From: Bradyrhizobium diazoefficiens
GTDB lineage: Bacteria > Pseudomonadota > Alphaproteobacteria > Rhizobiales > Xanthobacteraceae
NCBI RefSeq assembly: GCF_018131015.1
Contig: NZ_JAFCJJ010000001.1
Span: 372,001-436,000, forward strand
Length of the DNA stretch: 64,000 nt
Reading direction: 5' to 3'
Shown here: in pieces, positions 8,580-16,824 of the stretch
How the letters are laid out: every line of letters begins with the position of its first letter
How positions within the stretch are numbered: the first letter of the stretch is position 1
The notes under the pieces: generated by a model
Told to the model about the DNA's origin: nothing
Database searches by the model: none
What the model saw: the letters and a program-made list of their open reading frames with translations, nothing else
Translations under genes and position numbers: made by a program

Positions 8580-9502
8580 TGGCGGGTGATCCCAGGCGCT
8601 GGCAGATCGGGCTGGTGGGTTACGGTGAGGTCGGTCGGATTCTGGCCGAGGACCTGCGCCAGCAGGACATCAAGGTCGCAGCCTACGACATCAAGCTCGG
8701 CGGCGAGCAGGCCGTTCCTTTGCAGGACCATGCGGCGAGGTTTGGCGTGATGCTCGCGGCCTCTCATGCCGAGCTGTCAGCAAAGTCCGATTTCATCATC
8801 TCCGCGGTTACGGCGAGCCAGGCCGTGCCGGTGGCAGAGGCCTGCGCGGCCGCGATCAACCAGGGCACCTGGTTCCTCGATTTCAATTCGGCCTCGCCGG
8901 GCGCCAAGCAGCGCGCCGCGGCGATGATCGATGGTGCGGCCGGACGCTACGTCGAGGGCGCGGTGATGACCTCGGTGCCGCCTTATCGCATCAAGGTGCC
9001 GCTGCTGCTCGGTGGCCCCGGCGCGCGGGAGCTCGAGCCGCTGCTGAACGCGATCGGATTTGCGGCGAAGGTTGCGAGCGACAAGCTCGGCGTGTCGTCC
9101 GCCGTGAAGATGTGCCGCAGCATCATGATCAAGGGCCTCGAGGCCATGGTGATCGAGAGTTTCACCACCGCGCGCGCCTACGGCGTCGAGGACACGGTGC
9201 TGGCTTCGCTTGTCGAGACCTATCCGGGCATCGACTGGGAGAAGCAGGGCGCCTATTTCTTCCAGCGCGTGATCGAGCACGGCCGCCGCCGGGCCGAGGA
9301 GGTGCGCGAGGTCGCCGAGACCGTGCGCGAGGCCGGGCTGACGCCATGGTCGGCGCAGGGCACGGCCGAGCGGCAGGCCTGGGTCGCGGACCTCGCGGAC
9401 GAAGGCCTGTTCGGTGCGAAGGGGACCAAGGGGTTCGCCCGCAGCGCCGACTGGCGCATCGAGGCGGATCGCATCCTGGCGAAGATCACCAGCGAAAAAT
9501 AG
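8579..9502 (+). CDS. NAD(P)-dependent oxidoreductase, 6PGDH-like N-domain with DUF1932 C-domain
   Basis: A 307-residue protein. The N-terminal Rossmann domain has IGLVGYGEVGRILAEDL (glycine loop at about residues 11-16), and the C-terminal helical part (KLGVSSAVKMCRSIMIKGLEAM onward) matches the DUF1932 type of beta-hydroxyacid dehydrogenase relatives. It overlaps the decarboxylase-like gene by one base and is the last gene of the run. Its substrate is unknown. A meta-cleavage pathway needs a dehydrogenase for 4-carboxy-2-hydroxymuconate semialdehyde and no LigC is present, so it may fill that step. That is inference only. Confidence 0.75.
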   Translation: MAGDPRRWQIGLVGYGEVGRILAEDLRQQDIKVAAYDIKLGGEQAVPLQDHAARFGVMLAASHAELSAKSDFIISAVTASQAVPVAEACAAAINQGTWFLDFNSASPGAKQRAAAMIDGAAGRYVEGAVMTSVPPYRIKVPLLLGGPGARELEPLLNAIGFAAKVASDKLGVSSAVKMCRSIMIKGLEAMVIESFTTARAYGVEDTVLASLVETYPGIDWEKQGAYFFQRVIEHGRRRAEEVREVAETVREAGLTPWSAQGTAERQAWVADLADEGLFGAKGTKGFARSADWRIEADRILAKITSEK

Positions 9503-9503
9503 A

Positions 9504-9824
9504 TCAGCTCAGGGTCGTGCGGCGGCCGCTTGCGATCTCGTCGCGGGCGCGTTCGATCGAGTCGATCAGATGTCGGGATTTGCGGACAATCTGCTCGGTG
9601 GACGCCTGCGCGCGGAATTCGGCCAGCACCGCGCGAACGCATTTGCCGGCCGCGTCGAGCGTCCACAGCGTGCGGTTCAAATCGTCCTGGGTCTGGATTG
9701 CCGATCTGTCGAGGTCCGACAGAACCTGCCCGATGCCGTCGAGTCGCTTGACTGCCGCATCGACGGGAGTCTGGGCTCGGATGGAATAGTAATCGATGCT
9801 GGAGAATGCGCTGAACAGATCCAT
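9504..9824 (-). CDS. Hypothetical protein, 106 aa
   Basis: A small, mostly helical, hydrophilic protein beginning MDLFSAFSSIDYYSIRAQTP, with no signal peptide, membrane segment or known motif that I recognise. Its stop lies directly behind the stop of the convergent dehydrogenase gene. The plus-strand frames across it give Arg-rich low-quality protein, which supports the minus-strand reading. Function unknown. Confidence 0.5.
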   Translation of the reverse strand: MDLFSAFSSIDYYSIRAQTPVDAAVKRLDGIGQVLSDLDRSAIQTQDDLNRTLWTLDAAGKCVRAVLAEFRAQASTEQIVRKSRHLIDSIERARDEIASGRRTTLS

Positions 9825-9959
9825 ACTTCCCCGTGAACGCAGATGGTCAGAGCAGGGCCTACTATGGCTCTCATCGCTCCCCGCGCAATTGCGCGCCGCT
9901 ACGGTCCGGGATTCTACCGACGCCGGGGACGCGGCTCGGCGGTATGATGGAACAGGCAG

Positions 9960-11165
9960 TCAGGCCCGTTTTCCGACGATCTTGCCGCAGGAGGCGACGA
10001 GCCTGCCCGCCTTGTAGACGTTGCGGCCAGAGGGAACCGCGACCACGGCCTCGGGAACATGCGCCGCGTTCAGCGTCACGAAATCGGCCTTGGCACCGAC
10101 GCGCAGGCCGTAGCCCTCGAGCCGCAACGCCCTGGCGCCGGCTTCGGTGACGACATCGAACGCGACACGCAATTCCTCGTCGATATTGAAGCCCGAGCGA
10201 TAGCCGAGCGTCGTCGCCCGCCGCAGCATGTCGCCATCGCCATAGGGCCACCATGAATCGCGGATGTTGTCGTTGCCGCTGAAGACGGTGACGCCGGCAT
10301 TGCGCAAGCCAAGGACGGGCGGGAAGGGCCGGGCGCCCGGCGCGTTGGTCATGATCGCGACGCCGGAACGGGCCAAAATGTCGGCGATCTTCTTGAGATA
10401 GTCTGCCGAAATATCGCCGAGCCCATAGGCGTGGCTGACGGCGACGCGGCCCTCCATGCCGAGCGCGCGCGTGCGGGCCGCGATCTGTTCGATCTCGAAG
10501 GCGCCGAGCGTGCTCATGTCGTGCAGGTGAATGTCGACGTCGACGCCGTGCTTGTCGGCGACGCCGAACACCACGTCGAGGTGTTTTTCGACATCGCGGT
10601 CAAAACCTGCGGGATCGAGCCCGCCGACGAGGTTCGCGCCGAGGCGGATCGCCTCGTCAAGCAGTTGCGGCGTGCCCGGGCTTGCGAGGATGCCGCTCTG
10701 GGGGAAGGCCACGAGCTGGATGTCGATCACGCTCCTGTACTCCTCGCGCACGCGCAAAATCGTCTCGAGCGATTTGAGGCCGACCGAGCCGTCGACCATG
10801 ACGTGGCTGCGCATCTGCGTGGTGCCGTGTCCGATGCAGAGATCGAGCTGGTTGCGCGCCCGCACATCCATCGGCGCTGACACGGCCATGTTCTGGGCCT
10901 GGAAGGCCACGCGTTCGTGCACGTCGAACCCGCTGGTGCATGGCTTGTGCGGCCGCCAGGCGTCGCCATAGAAGCTGGTGTCGAGATGGATGTGGCCTTC
11001 GACGAAGCCGGGCACGACGAGCGCATTGCCGAGGTCGACCGTCTCGGCGCCGACAAGGGGCTCGTCAGCAGAATTGATCGCTGCGATACGGCCGTCCTTG
11101 ACCGCGATGTGGTGCCGGGACCCGCCGTCGAAGCGCGCATTCTTGAAGATGGTGTCGAAGGCCAT
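9960..11165 (-). CDS. Amidohydrolase, cytosine deaminase-like subgroup
   Basis: A 401-residue metal-dependent hydrolase. After an N-terminal beta segment comes GFVEGHIHLD (the first metal His pair, about residue 55), then DVDIHLHDMSTLGAFE near 210, AVSHAYGLGD near 245 and SGNDNIRDSWWPYGDGDM near 293. The Asn-Asp-Asn followed by WWPYGDGDM is characteristic of cytosine deaminases and of AtzC-type ammelide hydrolases. It removes an amino or alkylamino group from a ring substrate; which one is not clear. It is transcribed with or near a second amidohydrolase upstream (11244-12509), 78 bp away. Confidence 0.8.
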   Translation of the reverse strand: MAFDTIFKNARFDGGSRHHIAVKDGRIAAINSADEPLVGAETVDLGNALVVPGFVEGHIHLDTSFYGDAWRPHKPCTSGFDVHERVAFQAQNMAVSAPMDVRARNQLDLCIGHGTTQMRSHVMVDGSVGLKSLETILRVREEYRSVIDIQLVAFPQSGILASPGTPQLLDEAIRLGANLVGGLDPAGFDRDVEKHLDVVFGVADKHGVDVDIHLHDMSTLGAFEIEQIAARTRALGMEGRVAVSHAYGLGDISADYLKKIADILARSGVAIMTNAPGARPFPPVLGLRNAGVTVFSGNDNIRDSWWPYGDGDMLRRATTLGYRSGFNIDEELRVAFDVVTEAGARALRLEGYGLRVGAKADFVTLNAAHVPEAVVAVPSGRNVYKAGRLVASCGKIVGKRA

Positions 11166-11243
11166 CCGGTTCCTCCGTGATCGATTGCGGCAATCATGCG
11201 CACGCCGCGCGCACGGCGCAACACGCGCGAGCGTGGGAGCTGC

Positions 11244-12509
11244 TCAGCGTCCGGGTCTGAAGAGCGCGGGCCGTTGTCGCTCAAAAGTCTGCCGGCCGGC
11301 CTTGAAGCCCATCGCGATGTCGGGCAGCTCGGCGATGGCAAAGCGACTGTCCTGCGTATCGAGCACGACGAGATCGGCGGGGTTGCCCACCTTGATGCCG
11401 TAATCCTCGAGCCTCATCAGCCTCGCCGGCAGCTCGGTCACGAGATCGAGGCAGGTGTCGAAGTCGCTGACCGAGGCGTGCGCGACGTTGGCGTAGAAAT
11501 TCGCCATCCGCAGCAGCGAGGCGTCGCCGAACGGCGTGAAGGGATTGAGCACGTTGTTGGTCGCGACCGAGCACAGCACGCCGTCGCCGGCGAGCTTGTG
11601 GGCGAGCGTTAGCCCGCGCGGCGCGTTGTAGGTGGCCTCGCGCCCCATCAGATAGAGATCGGTCGCGGGCAGCACGGTGACGGCGACGCCGGCATTTGCC
11701 AGTTGCGCGGTCGCAGCCCTCAGCCGCTCCGGCGGCAGGGCCGAGAGTTTCGTGGCATGCCCGATCGCGACGCGTCCGTGATAGTTGCGGCGTTCGGTCT
11801 GCCGGCAGACCTCGTCGAGATGCCACCATGAGGGGTCGAGGTCGAAGTCGAGATGGAGGTCGACGTCGACGTCGAACTCCTGCGCGAGATCGAAGATGCG
11901 TTCGAGATGCGCGTTCGGGTCGGTGTCCATGTACGGGCAGCCGCCGATGGCCTCGCCGCCGTCGCGCAGCGCCTGGATCAGGAGCTCTTCGGCTCCGGGA
12001 TCGTTGGTCAGGCCTTCCTGCGGGAAGACGCAGAGCGACAGGTCGATTGCCCAGGCATGGTCGCGCTTCAGCGCTTTCACCGCCTCGAAGCCGCGCAGGC
12101 CGATGCGCGGATCGATCTCGACATGGGTTCGCATCCGGGTTGTGCCATGCACGATGGCGCGTTCGAGCACGCGGGCACCGCGCGCGTAGACGTCCTCGAC
12201 GGTAAAATCCTTCTTCATCCCCGCGACGGCGCGGATGGCCTCCGAGACGCTGCCGTGGTCGTGCCGGCAGCGGCCGAGCAGGCAGGCCTTGTCGAGATGG
12301 ATATGGGTGTCGACGAAGCCCGGCAAAGCGAGGCGCCCGCCGAGGTCGACCTCGACGGCCTCGCAGGCGAGCCCTGGTGCGAGCCGTTGTCCGAGCCTTG
12401 GCTCGATCGCGGCGATGCGGCCGCCCTTCACGCCGACATCGACGGGTGCGGCGGATGAGCGCAACAGCGCGTTACGGAAGATCAGGTCGAAAGCGGTCTC
12501 TGTGGTCAT
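11244..12509 (-). CDS. Amidohydrolase, cytosine deaminase-like subgroup (second copy type)
   Basis: A 421-residue amidohydrolase related to the 401-aa protein downstream but clearly diverged. Metal and active-site segments are VDTHIHLDKA near residue 67, VDVDLHLDFDLDPSWWHLDEV near 223-243, AIGHATKLS near 255 and ATNNVLNPFTPFGDASLL near 317, where the usual Asp is replaced by Asn within the loop. It is divergent from the SnoaL-like gene, and a repeated TGCATGCAGTTTGG motif lies between them. Likely part of the same degradative regulon as the importer at 14.1-16.8 kb. Substrate unknown. Confidence 0.8.
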   Translation of the reverse strand: MTTETAFDLIFRNALLRSSAAPVDVGVKGGRIAAIEPRLGQRLAPGLACEAVEVDLGGRLALPGFVDTHIHLDKACLLGRCRHDHGSVSEAIRAVAGMKKDFTVEDVYARGARVLERAIVHGTTRMRTHVEIDPRIGLRGFEAVKALKRDHAWAIDLSLCVFPQEGLTNDPGAEELLIQALRDGGEAIGGCPYMDTDPNAHLERIFDLAQEFDVDVDLHLDFDLDPSWWHLDEVCRQTERRNYHGRVAIGHATKLSALPPERLRAATAQLANAGVAVTVLPATDLYLMGREATYNAPRGLTLAHKLAGDGVLCSVATNNVLNPFTPFGDASLLRMANFYANVAHASVSDFDTCLDLVTELPARLMRLEDYGIKVGNPADLVVLDTQDSRFAIAELPDIAMGFKAGRQTFERQRPALFRPGR

Positions 12510-12603
12510 GGCATCGGATTCGGCTGCGTCAGCCTAGCGGAAGGTTTTGGAGCGGGCAGCTCCAGATTGTGTGCAGTTCTGTCACCAAATTGTTCAAAAA
12601 ATG

Positions 12604-12617
12604 TGCATGCAGTTTGG
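12604..12617 (+). promoter_or_regulatory. Candidate GntR operator, copy 1
   Basis: TGCATGCAGTTTGG lies between the divergent amidohydrolase (start 12509) and SnoaL-like gene (start 12658). The same 14 bases recur at 13982, on the other side of the GntR gene, and similarity continues for about 10 more bases. The repeat is seen directly. Its role as a binding site for the GntR protein encoded at 13159-13914 is inference. Confidence 0.5.
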
Positions 12618-12657
12618 GGCGCGAATTGTAGAATGGTGTCACCCTGGAGACCCCCAC

Positions 12658-13074
12658 ATGTCCGCTCCCGCAAAAGCCGAACGCACGATGACCGACGCCG
12701 AGATCGTGGAAGCGTATCTGACCGCCTCGATGATCCCCGATCCCGATGCGGCTGCGGCCTACATGAAGCCGGGCACGGTGATCACGTTCACCGGCGGACG
12801 CGAGTTCGATCATCCGCGCGGGCCGACCGGTTTCAACGCGAAGCGCTATCGCTGGGTCAAGAAGAAGATGGACCGATTCGACGTCTGCCCGGGCGCGGAC
12901 GAGACCGTCGTCTACAGCGTCGGCACGCTCTACGGCGAGTGGATGGACGGCACGCCGTTCGAGGGCAACCGCTACGTCGATCGCTTCGTCGTTAGGAGCG
13001 GGCAGATCGTGAAGATGGACGTCTGGAACGACAGCGCCGAGCGCATCCTGGTCCAGCGCGGGATCGAGGCCTAA
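12658..13074 (+). CDS. SnoaL/NTF2-like fold protein
   Basis: A 138-residue protein with the cone-fold pattern of SnoaL-like proteins: an N-terminal helix (DAEIVEAYLTASMIPDPDAAAAYM), then beta strands such as VITFTGGREFDHPRG and a C-terminal FEGNRYVDRFVVRSGQIVKMDVWND. Such proteins are small isomerases, hydrolases or dehydratases, or binding modules, so no reaction is claimed. The start at 12658 follows a GGAG site. Divergent from an amidohydrolase gene and convergent with the GntR gene, it probably belongs to the same regulon. Confidence 0.7.
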   Translation: MSAPAKAERTMTDAEIVEAYLTASMIPDPDAAAAYMKPGTVITFTGGREFDHPRGPTGFNAKRYRWVKKKMDRFDVCPGADETVVYSVGTLYGEWMDGTPFEGNRYVDRFVVRSGQIVKMDVWNDSAERILVQRGIEA

Positions 13075-13076
13075 CG

Positions 13077-13124
13077 CGCATGATCCGGAAAAGTGTGCAG
13101 CGGTTTTCCGGCAAGATCATGCGC
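13077..13124. repeat. Rhizobial intergenic palindromic repeat
   Basis: A 48-base imperfect palindrome bounded by GCGCATGATC and GATCATGCGC, with inner arms CCGGAAAA and TTTTCCGG. This type of sequence is found in many copies between genes of Bradyrhizobium and relatives. It lies right after the stop of the SnoaL-like gene. No second copy was noticed in this window. Confidence 0.75.
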
Positions 13125-13136
13125 AAAGAAGAAAGG

Positions 13137-13162
13137 CTAAAGCGCAATTCATTGCGCTTTAG
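13137..13162. terminator. Hairpin between convergent genes, probable two-way terminator
   Basis: CTAAAGCGCAA-TTCA-TTGCGCTTTAG is a perfect 11-base-arm hairpin with a 4-base loop. It contains the stop codon of the GntR gene and lies 60 bases past the stop of the SnoaL-like gene, so it can end both transcripts. The A/T-rich outer ends supply a short U stretch in either direction. Confidence 0.65.
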
Positions 13163-13914
13163 CGTCGCACGACCTTCGGCAATTTGACCACACGATCGCT
13201 CGCGACCTCGTCGGCGTAGGGCGCGAGGATGTCGAGGAGATCGCGGCCGCGCTGCGGGGCAGGGGCCACCAGCGCGCGATTGGCCACGGAATCCAGGTGA
13301 TGATGCATCAATTCCATCACCCTGGCCTCGTCGCCCTTGGCCAGCGCTGCGATGATGGCGCGATGTTCGTTGATGGCGCATTCGGTCGAATGCGGCCGGC
13401 TGAACAGCGACAGCGTCAGGCAGCAGCGATAGGCGACCTCGCTGACATAGCGCACCAGGATCGGGCTGCTCGTCATGTGCGCGAGCAGGATGTGGAATTC
13501 GGTGGCGAGGCGAATCGAGACCGCGTCCGTGCCGCCGCGCGCGCGGTCCTCGGCGTCGACATGGTCGTTCAGCTCGGCGATCTGGCTTTTGGTCAGCTTG
13601 CCCGCGAGCTGGCGCACCACGAGGCGCTCGAGCTCGATGCGGATGTCGAAGGCATCGCGCGCTTCCTGCCAGCTCGGCGTCGCCACCACCGCGATACGGT
13701 TGCGGCGGAGCTCGATCAGGCCTTCGGCGGCCAGTTGCCCCAGCGCGTGGCGGGCGATGGTGCGGCTGACGCCAAAGCGCTCGCCGAGCGCATCCTCCGG
13801 CAGCTTCGCGCCGGGCGCGAGCGCCTGCTCGATGATGGCGCGCCGCAGGGCACGGCAGATCACGCTGACCTTGTCCGACGATTCAGATGTCTTGCTGGTC
13901 GCGTGCGCCGCCAT
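13159..13914 (-). CDS. GntR-family regulator, FCD type
   Basis: A 251-residue protein. Residues about 20-80 form the winged helix (LRRAIIEQALAPGAKLPED, GERFGVSRTIARHALGQLAA), and residues about 95-225 form the FCD ligand domain with AEFHILLAHM and INEHRAIIAAL, which provide metal-binding His residues. It sits between two amidohydrolase genes on one side and an ABC importer on the other, and repeated TGCAT(G/A)CA motifs occur in both flanking promoter regions. It is likely the local regulator of N-compound import and hydrolysis. Confidence 0.85.
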   Translation of the reverse strand: MAAHATSKTSESSDKVSVICRALRRAIIEQALAPGAKLPEDALGERFGVSRTIARHALGQLAAEGLIELRRNRIAVVATPSWQEARDAFDIRIELERLVVRQLAGKLTKSQIAELNDHVDAEDRARGGTDAVSIRLATEFHILLAHMTSSPILVRYVSEVAYRCCLTLSLFSRPHSTECAINEHRAIIAALAKGDEARVMELMHHHLDSVANRALVAPAPQRGRDLLDILAPYADEVASDRVVKLPKVVRR

Positions 13915-13981
13915 CGCGGAATCCTTGGGCTGGGCTGAAGCCTTTCTCTAGCACAGACTTGCCGCAGCCGGGCGCTCCAAT

Positions 13982-13995
13982 TGCATGCAGTTTGG
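13982..13995 (+). promoter_or_regulatory. Candidate GntR operator, copy 2
   Basis: TGCATGCAGTTTGG, identical over 14 bases to the copy at 12604, lies between the GntR start (13914) and the divergent ABC transporter gene. Symmetric TGCATGCA forms its core. Confidence 0.5.
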
Positions 13996-14086
13996 CGCCC
14001 GGATTGCCTAAATCGAATCCAGCCATTTGGTGGGCTCGTTCGGCCAGATCATTGATTTTGCGGGGATCGGGGTCTGGCATCCAGCT

Positions 14087-14098
14087 TGCATACACTTT
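14087..14098 (+). promoter_or_regulatory. Candidate GntR operator, degenerate copy 3
   Basis: TGCATACACTTT differs at two positions from the first 12 bases of the copies at 12604 and 13982. It lies only 8 bases before the ATPase start codon at 14106, so a bound protein would block expression of the importer. Confidence 0.4.
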
Positions 14099-14105
14099 TG
14101 CTGTG

Positions 14106-14969
14106 ATGCGCATGCAACCGAACTCACAATTCGATGGCTCGCCCGTTGCGGCCGGCGCCGTCCCGACCGCCATCGAGCTGTCCGAGGCGTCCGTGACCTT
14201 CGGGCGCGGCGATCGCGCCGTGCCCGCTTTGTCGACGACGACGCTCAAGATCGCCGACGGCGAGTTTGTCGCGCTGGTCGGTCCGTCCGGATGCGGCAAA
14301 TCGACCATCCTGCGTCTCGTCAGTGGCCTCGTGCAGCCGACCAGCGGCGTCGTCATCGTCGGCGGCCGCGAGGTCGCCGCGCGCGCGATGCGGGTCGGCA
14401 TGGCCTTCCAGAACCCGACCATGCTGCCCTGGATGACGATCGAGCGGAACATCATGCTCCCGCTCAAGATCGTCGAGCCGTTCCGCTCCAACTTCCGCAG
14501 GCTGCGCAAGACCGAATTCCGCGACAAGGCCAACGCGCTGCTGGAGCAGGTCGGCCTGAAGGGTTTTGGCAGCCGCTATCCCTGGCAACTGTCCGGCGGC
14601 ATGCTCCAGCGCGCCAATCTCTGCCGCGCGCTGATCCACGAGCCGCGCATGCTGCTGCTGGACGAACCCTTCGGCGCGCTCGACCAGTTCACCCGCGAGG
14701 AGCTGTGGACGATCCTTCAGGCGCTCTGGATGACGCACAAGCCGACGGTGCTGCTGGTCACGCACGATTTGCGCGAGGCCGGTTTTCTCGCCAGCCGCAT
14801 CTGCGTGATGAGCGCGCGTCCCGGCCGCATCCTCGACGACAGCCGCGTCGAATTCGCCCGGCCGCGCACCGTCGCCATGACCTTCGAGCCGGATTTCGTG
14901 GCGCTGAACCAGAAGCTGCGGGCCTTCATCGAGGATGCGCGCAGCGCGGCGGAGCAGGGGGCAGGCTGA
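14106..14969 (+). CDS. ABC transporter ATPase (SsuB/TauB/NrtD-like)
   Basis: A 287-residue ATPase with all expected motifs: Walker A GPSGCGKST near residues 59-67, Q-loop AFQNPTMLPW, signature LSGGMLQRA, Walker B LLLDEPFGALD and switch His VTHDLREA. The type that pairs with an SsuC-like permease and an NMT1/THI5-type binding protein imports sulfonates, nitrate, pyrimidines or related compounds. ATG codons at 14106 and 14112 are both possible. The stop overlaps the permease start by one base. Nearby amidohydrolases suggest an N-containing ring or amide as cargo. Confidence 0.88.
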   Translation: MRMQPNSQFDGSPVAAGAVPTAIELSEASVTFGRGDRAVPALSTTTLKIADGEFVALVGPSGCGKSTILRLVSGLVQPTSGVVIVGGREVAARAMRVGMAFQNPTMLPWMTIERNIMLPLKIVEPFRSNFRRLRKTEFRDKANALLEQVGLKGFGSRYPWQLSGGMLQRANLCRALIHEPRMLLLDEPFGALDQFTREELWTILQALWMTHKPTVLLVTHDLREAGFLASRICVMSARPGRILDDSRVEFARPRTVAMTFEPDFVALNQKLRAFIEDARSAAEQGAG

Positions 14970-15745
14970 TGTTCGGGATCGATGTCAGGCAGAAGGCGTG
15001 GTCGGCGGGACTGATCGTGCTGTTCTTCGTCGCCTGGGAGCTGTTCTGCCTGGTGACCGGGATGTCCGACCTGGTGCTGCCGCGGCCCTCGCAGGTTTTT
15101 GTCACGCTGTTCCAGCGCTTTCCCGTGCTGTGGCCGCATATCGTGCAGACGCTCGCCACTACCATGTTCGGCTTCGTCCTTGGCGTCGCGCTCGGCGTCG
15201 CCCTCGGCGCCATCATCGGCGTATCCAAGACCGCTTACGACACCTGCTATCCGCTGCTGATCGGCTTCTCCTCGATCCCCAAGGTCGCGGTGGTGCCGAT
15301 CTTCGTGCTGTGGTTCGGCTCGGGCACGGTGCCGGCGGTGCTGACCGCGCTGTCGATCTGCTTCTTCCCGATCGTCGTCAATATCGCCACGGGCCTTGCC
15401 ACCACCGAGCCCGAGCTCGAGGACGTGCTGAAAGCGCTCGGCGCCAGCAAGCTCGACATCCTCTGGAACGTCGGCCTGCCCCGAACCATGCCGTTCTTCT
15501 TCGCCTCGCTGAAGGTCGCGATCTCCTACGCCTTCGTCGGCGCGGTGCTGTCGGAGACGGTCGCCTCCAACCGCGGCATCGGCAACGTCATGATGACCGC
15601 GTCCTCGAATTTCAACGTGCCGCTGGTATTCGCCGGCCTGTTCGTGCTCGCCGGCCTCGGTGTCGCGCTCTACGTCGTATTCTCGCTGATCGAAGGGCAG
15701 GTCACCGGCTGGGCCACGCGCAAGAACGACGTGATCGCCACCTGA
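14969..15745 (+). CDS. ABC transporter permease (SsuC/TauC-like)
   Basis: A 258-residue inner-membrane protein with about six transmembrane segments. It carries the BPD-type permease loop EPELEDVLKALGASKLDILWNVGLP (EAA motif near residues 150-175), which contacts the ATPase. It overlaps the ATPase stop and lies 37 bp upstream of the binding-protein gene, completing an ABC importer. Confidence 0.88.
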   Translation: MFGIDVRQKAWSAGLIVLFFVAWELFCLVTGMSDLVLPRPSQVFVTLFQRFPVLWPHIVQTLATTMFGFVLGVALGVALGAIIGVSKTAYDTCYPLLIGFSSIPKVAVVPIFVLWFGSGTVPAVLTALSICFFPIVVNIATGLATTEPELEDVLKALGASKLDILWNVGLPRTMPFFFASLKVAISYAFVGAVLSETVASNRGIGNVMMTASSNFNVPLVFAGLFVLAGLGVALYVVFSLIEGQVTGWATRKNDVIAT

Positions 15746-15782
15746 TTTCAACCGTCACGCAACGAAGCACGAGGAGGTCTCG

Positions 15783-16808
15783 ATGTTGAGAAAAGTAACG
15801 GCCGCGGTCGCGGTGCTGGTTCTGTCGGCGGGCGCAGCCCTTGCCGAGGACACCACGATCAAGTTCACGCTGGGCTGGAAGACGCAAGGCAGCGATGCCG
15901 CGTTCTTCTACGCCAAGGATCACGGCTTCTTCAAGGAAGAGGGCCTCAACGTCGTCATCGACCAGGGCGAGGGGTCGGGCGCCACCGTCACGCGCGTGAT
16001 GTCGGGCGCCTATGACGCGGGCTTCGGCGACGTCAACGCCATCATCCAGAATGCCTCGGCCAAGCCGCAGGAAGCTCCGGTCATGGTCTACATGATGTGG
16101 AACCAGCCGCCGTTCGCGATCGTCGCCAAGAATACCAGCGGCATCAACACCATCAAGGATTTCGAGGGCCACACGCTTGGCGGCGCGCAGGGCACGCCGA
16201 CGACCCGGCTGCTGCCGGTGTTCACCCGCAAGAACGGGATCGACGGCGAGAAGATCAAGATCTCCAACATGGCGCCGAACCTTCAGGAGCCGATGCTGAT
16301 CAAGGGCGACATCGACGCGGCCCTCGTCTTCAACATCACGAGCTACTTCAACCTCGTGCTCAACCGCCAGGATCCCGACAAGGACTTCAAGTGGTTCTCG
16401 TTCGGCGAGTACGGCCTCGATCTCTATTCCAACGGCGTGATGGTCTCGAAGAAGCTGATGGCGTCCAATCCGAAGGCGGTCGCTGGCCTCGTGCGCGCCA
16501 TCAACAAGGGTGCGATCGCGGTCGCCAAGGACCAGAATGCCGGCATGAAGGCCGCGCTGAACTACGATAATCTCATCAACGTGGACGTCGAGAAGCGCCG
16601 GCTGCAATATTCCTTCGAGAAGCTGATCGTCTCGCCGGAGATGAAGGAGATCGGCGTCGGCGACATCAAGGACGACCGCATGACGCGCGCGATCGGTATC
16701 ATCGTCGAGGGCTACCAGCTCGCCCGCGCACCGACGCCGGCCGAAATCTTCTCGCGCGAATTCCTGCCGCCGCGCGCCGAACGGGAGCTGGTGTATACTG
16801 CCAACTGA
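15783..16808 (+). CDS. ABC transporter binding protein, NMT1/THI5-like
   Basis: A 341-residue exported protein with signal peptide cleaved near AALAE (residue 22). The mature part begins TTIKFTLGWKTQGSDAAFFYAKDHG, the NMT1/THI5-type opening, followed by GSGATVTRVMSGAYDAGFGD, which lines the cleft in relatives. GAGGAGG upstream gives a strong ribosome site. Relatives bind pyrimidine precursors, sulfonates or riboflavin. Placed next to three amidohydrolases, this one probably binds an N-heterocycle or a carbamoyl compound, but the ligand cannot be read from sequence. Confidence 0.85.
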   Translation: MLRKVTAAVAVLVLSAGAALAEDTTIKFTLGWKTQGSDAAFFYAKDHGFFKEEGLNVVIDQGEGSGATVTRVMSGAYDAGFGDVNAIIQNASAKPQEAPVMVYMMWNQPPFAIVAKNTSGINTIKDFEGHTLGGAQGTPTTRLLPVFTRKNGIDGEKIKISNMAPNLQEPMLIKGDIDAALVFNITSYFNLVLNRQDPDKDFKWFSFGEYGLDLYSNGVMVSKKLMASNPKAVAGLVRAINKGAIAVAKDQNAGMKAALNYDNLINVDVEKRRLQYSFEKLIVSPEMKEIGVGDIKDDRMTRAIGIIVEGYQLARAPTPAEIFSREFLPPRAERELVYTAN

Positions 16809-16824
16809 TGTGGGAGCGACGCTC

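Noticed and set aside
13940..14000. A Walker A-like text (GAPGCGKS) on the minus strand between the GntR gene and the ABC ATPase gene
   Set aside because: The frame has no supported start, no Walker B and runs through a promoter region with repeated operator-like motifs, so it looks like chance.
14027..14968. Open frame upstream of the permease start overlapping the ATPase gene
   Set aside because: Arg-rich text in another frame of the ATPase gene; the permease begins at 14969.
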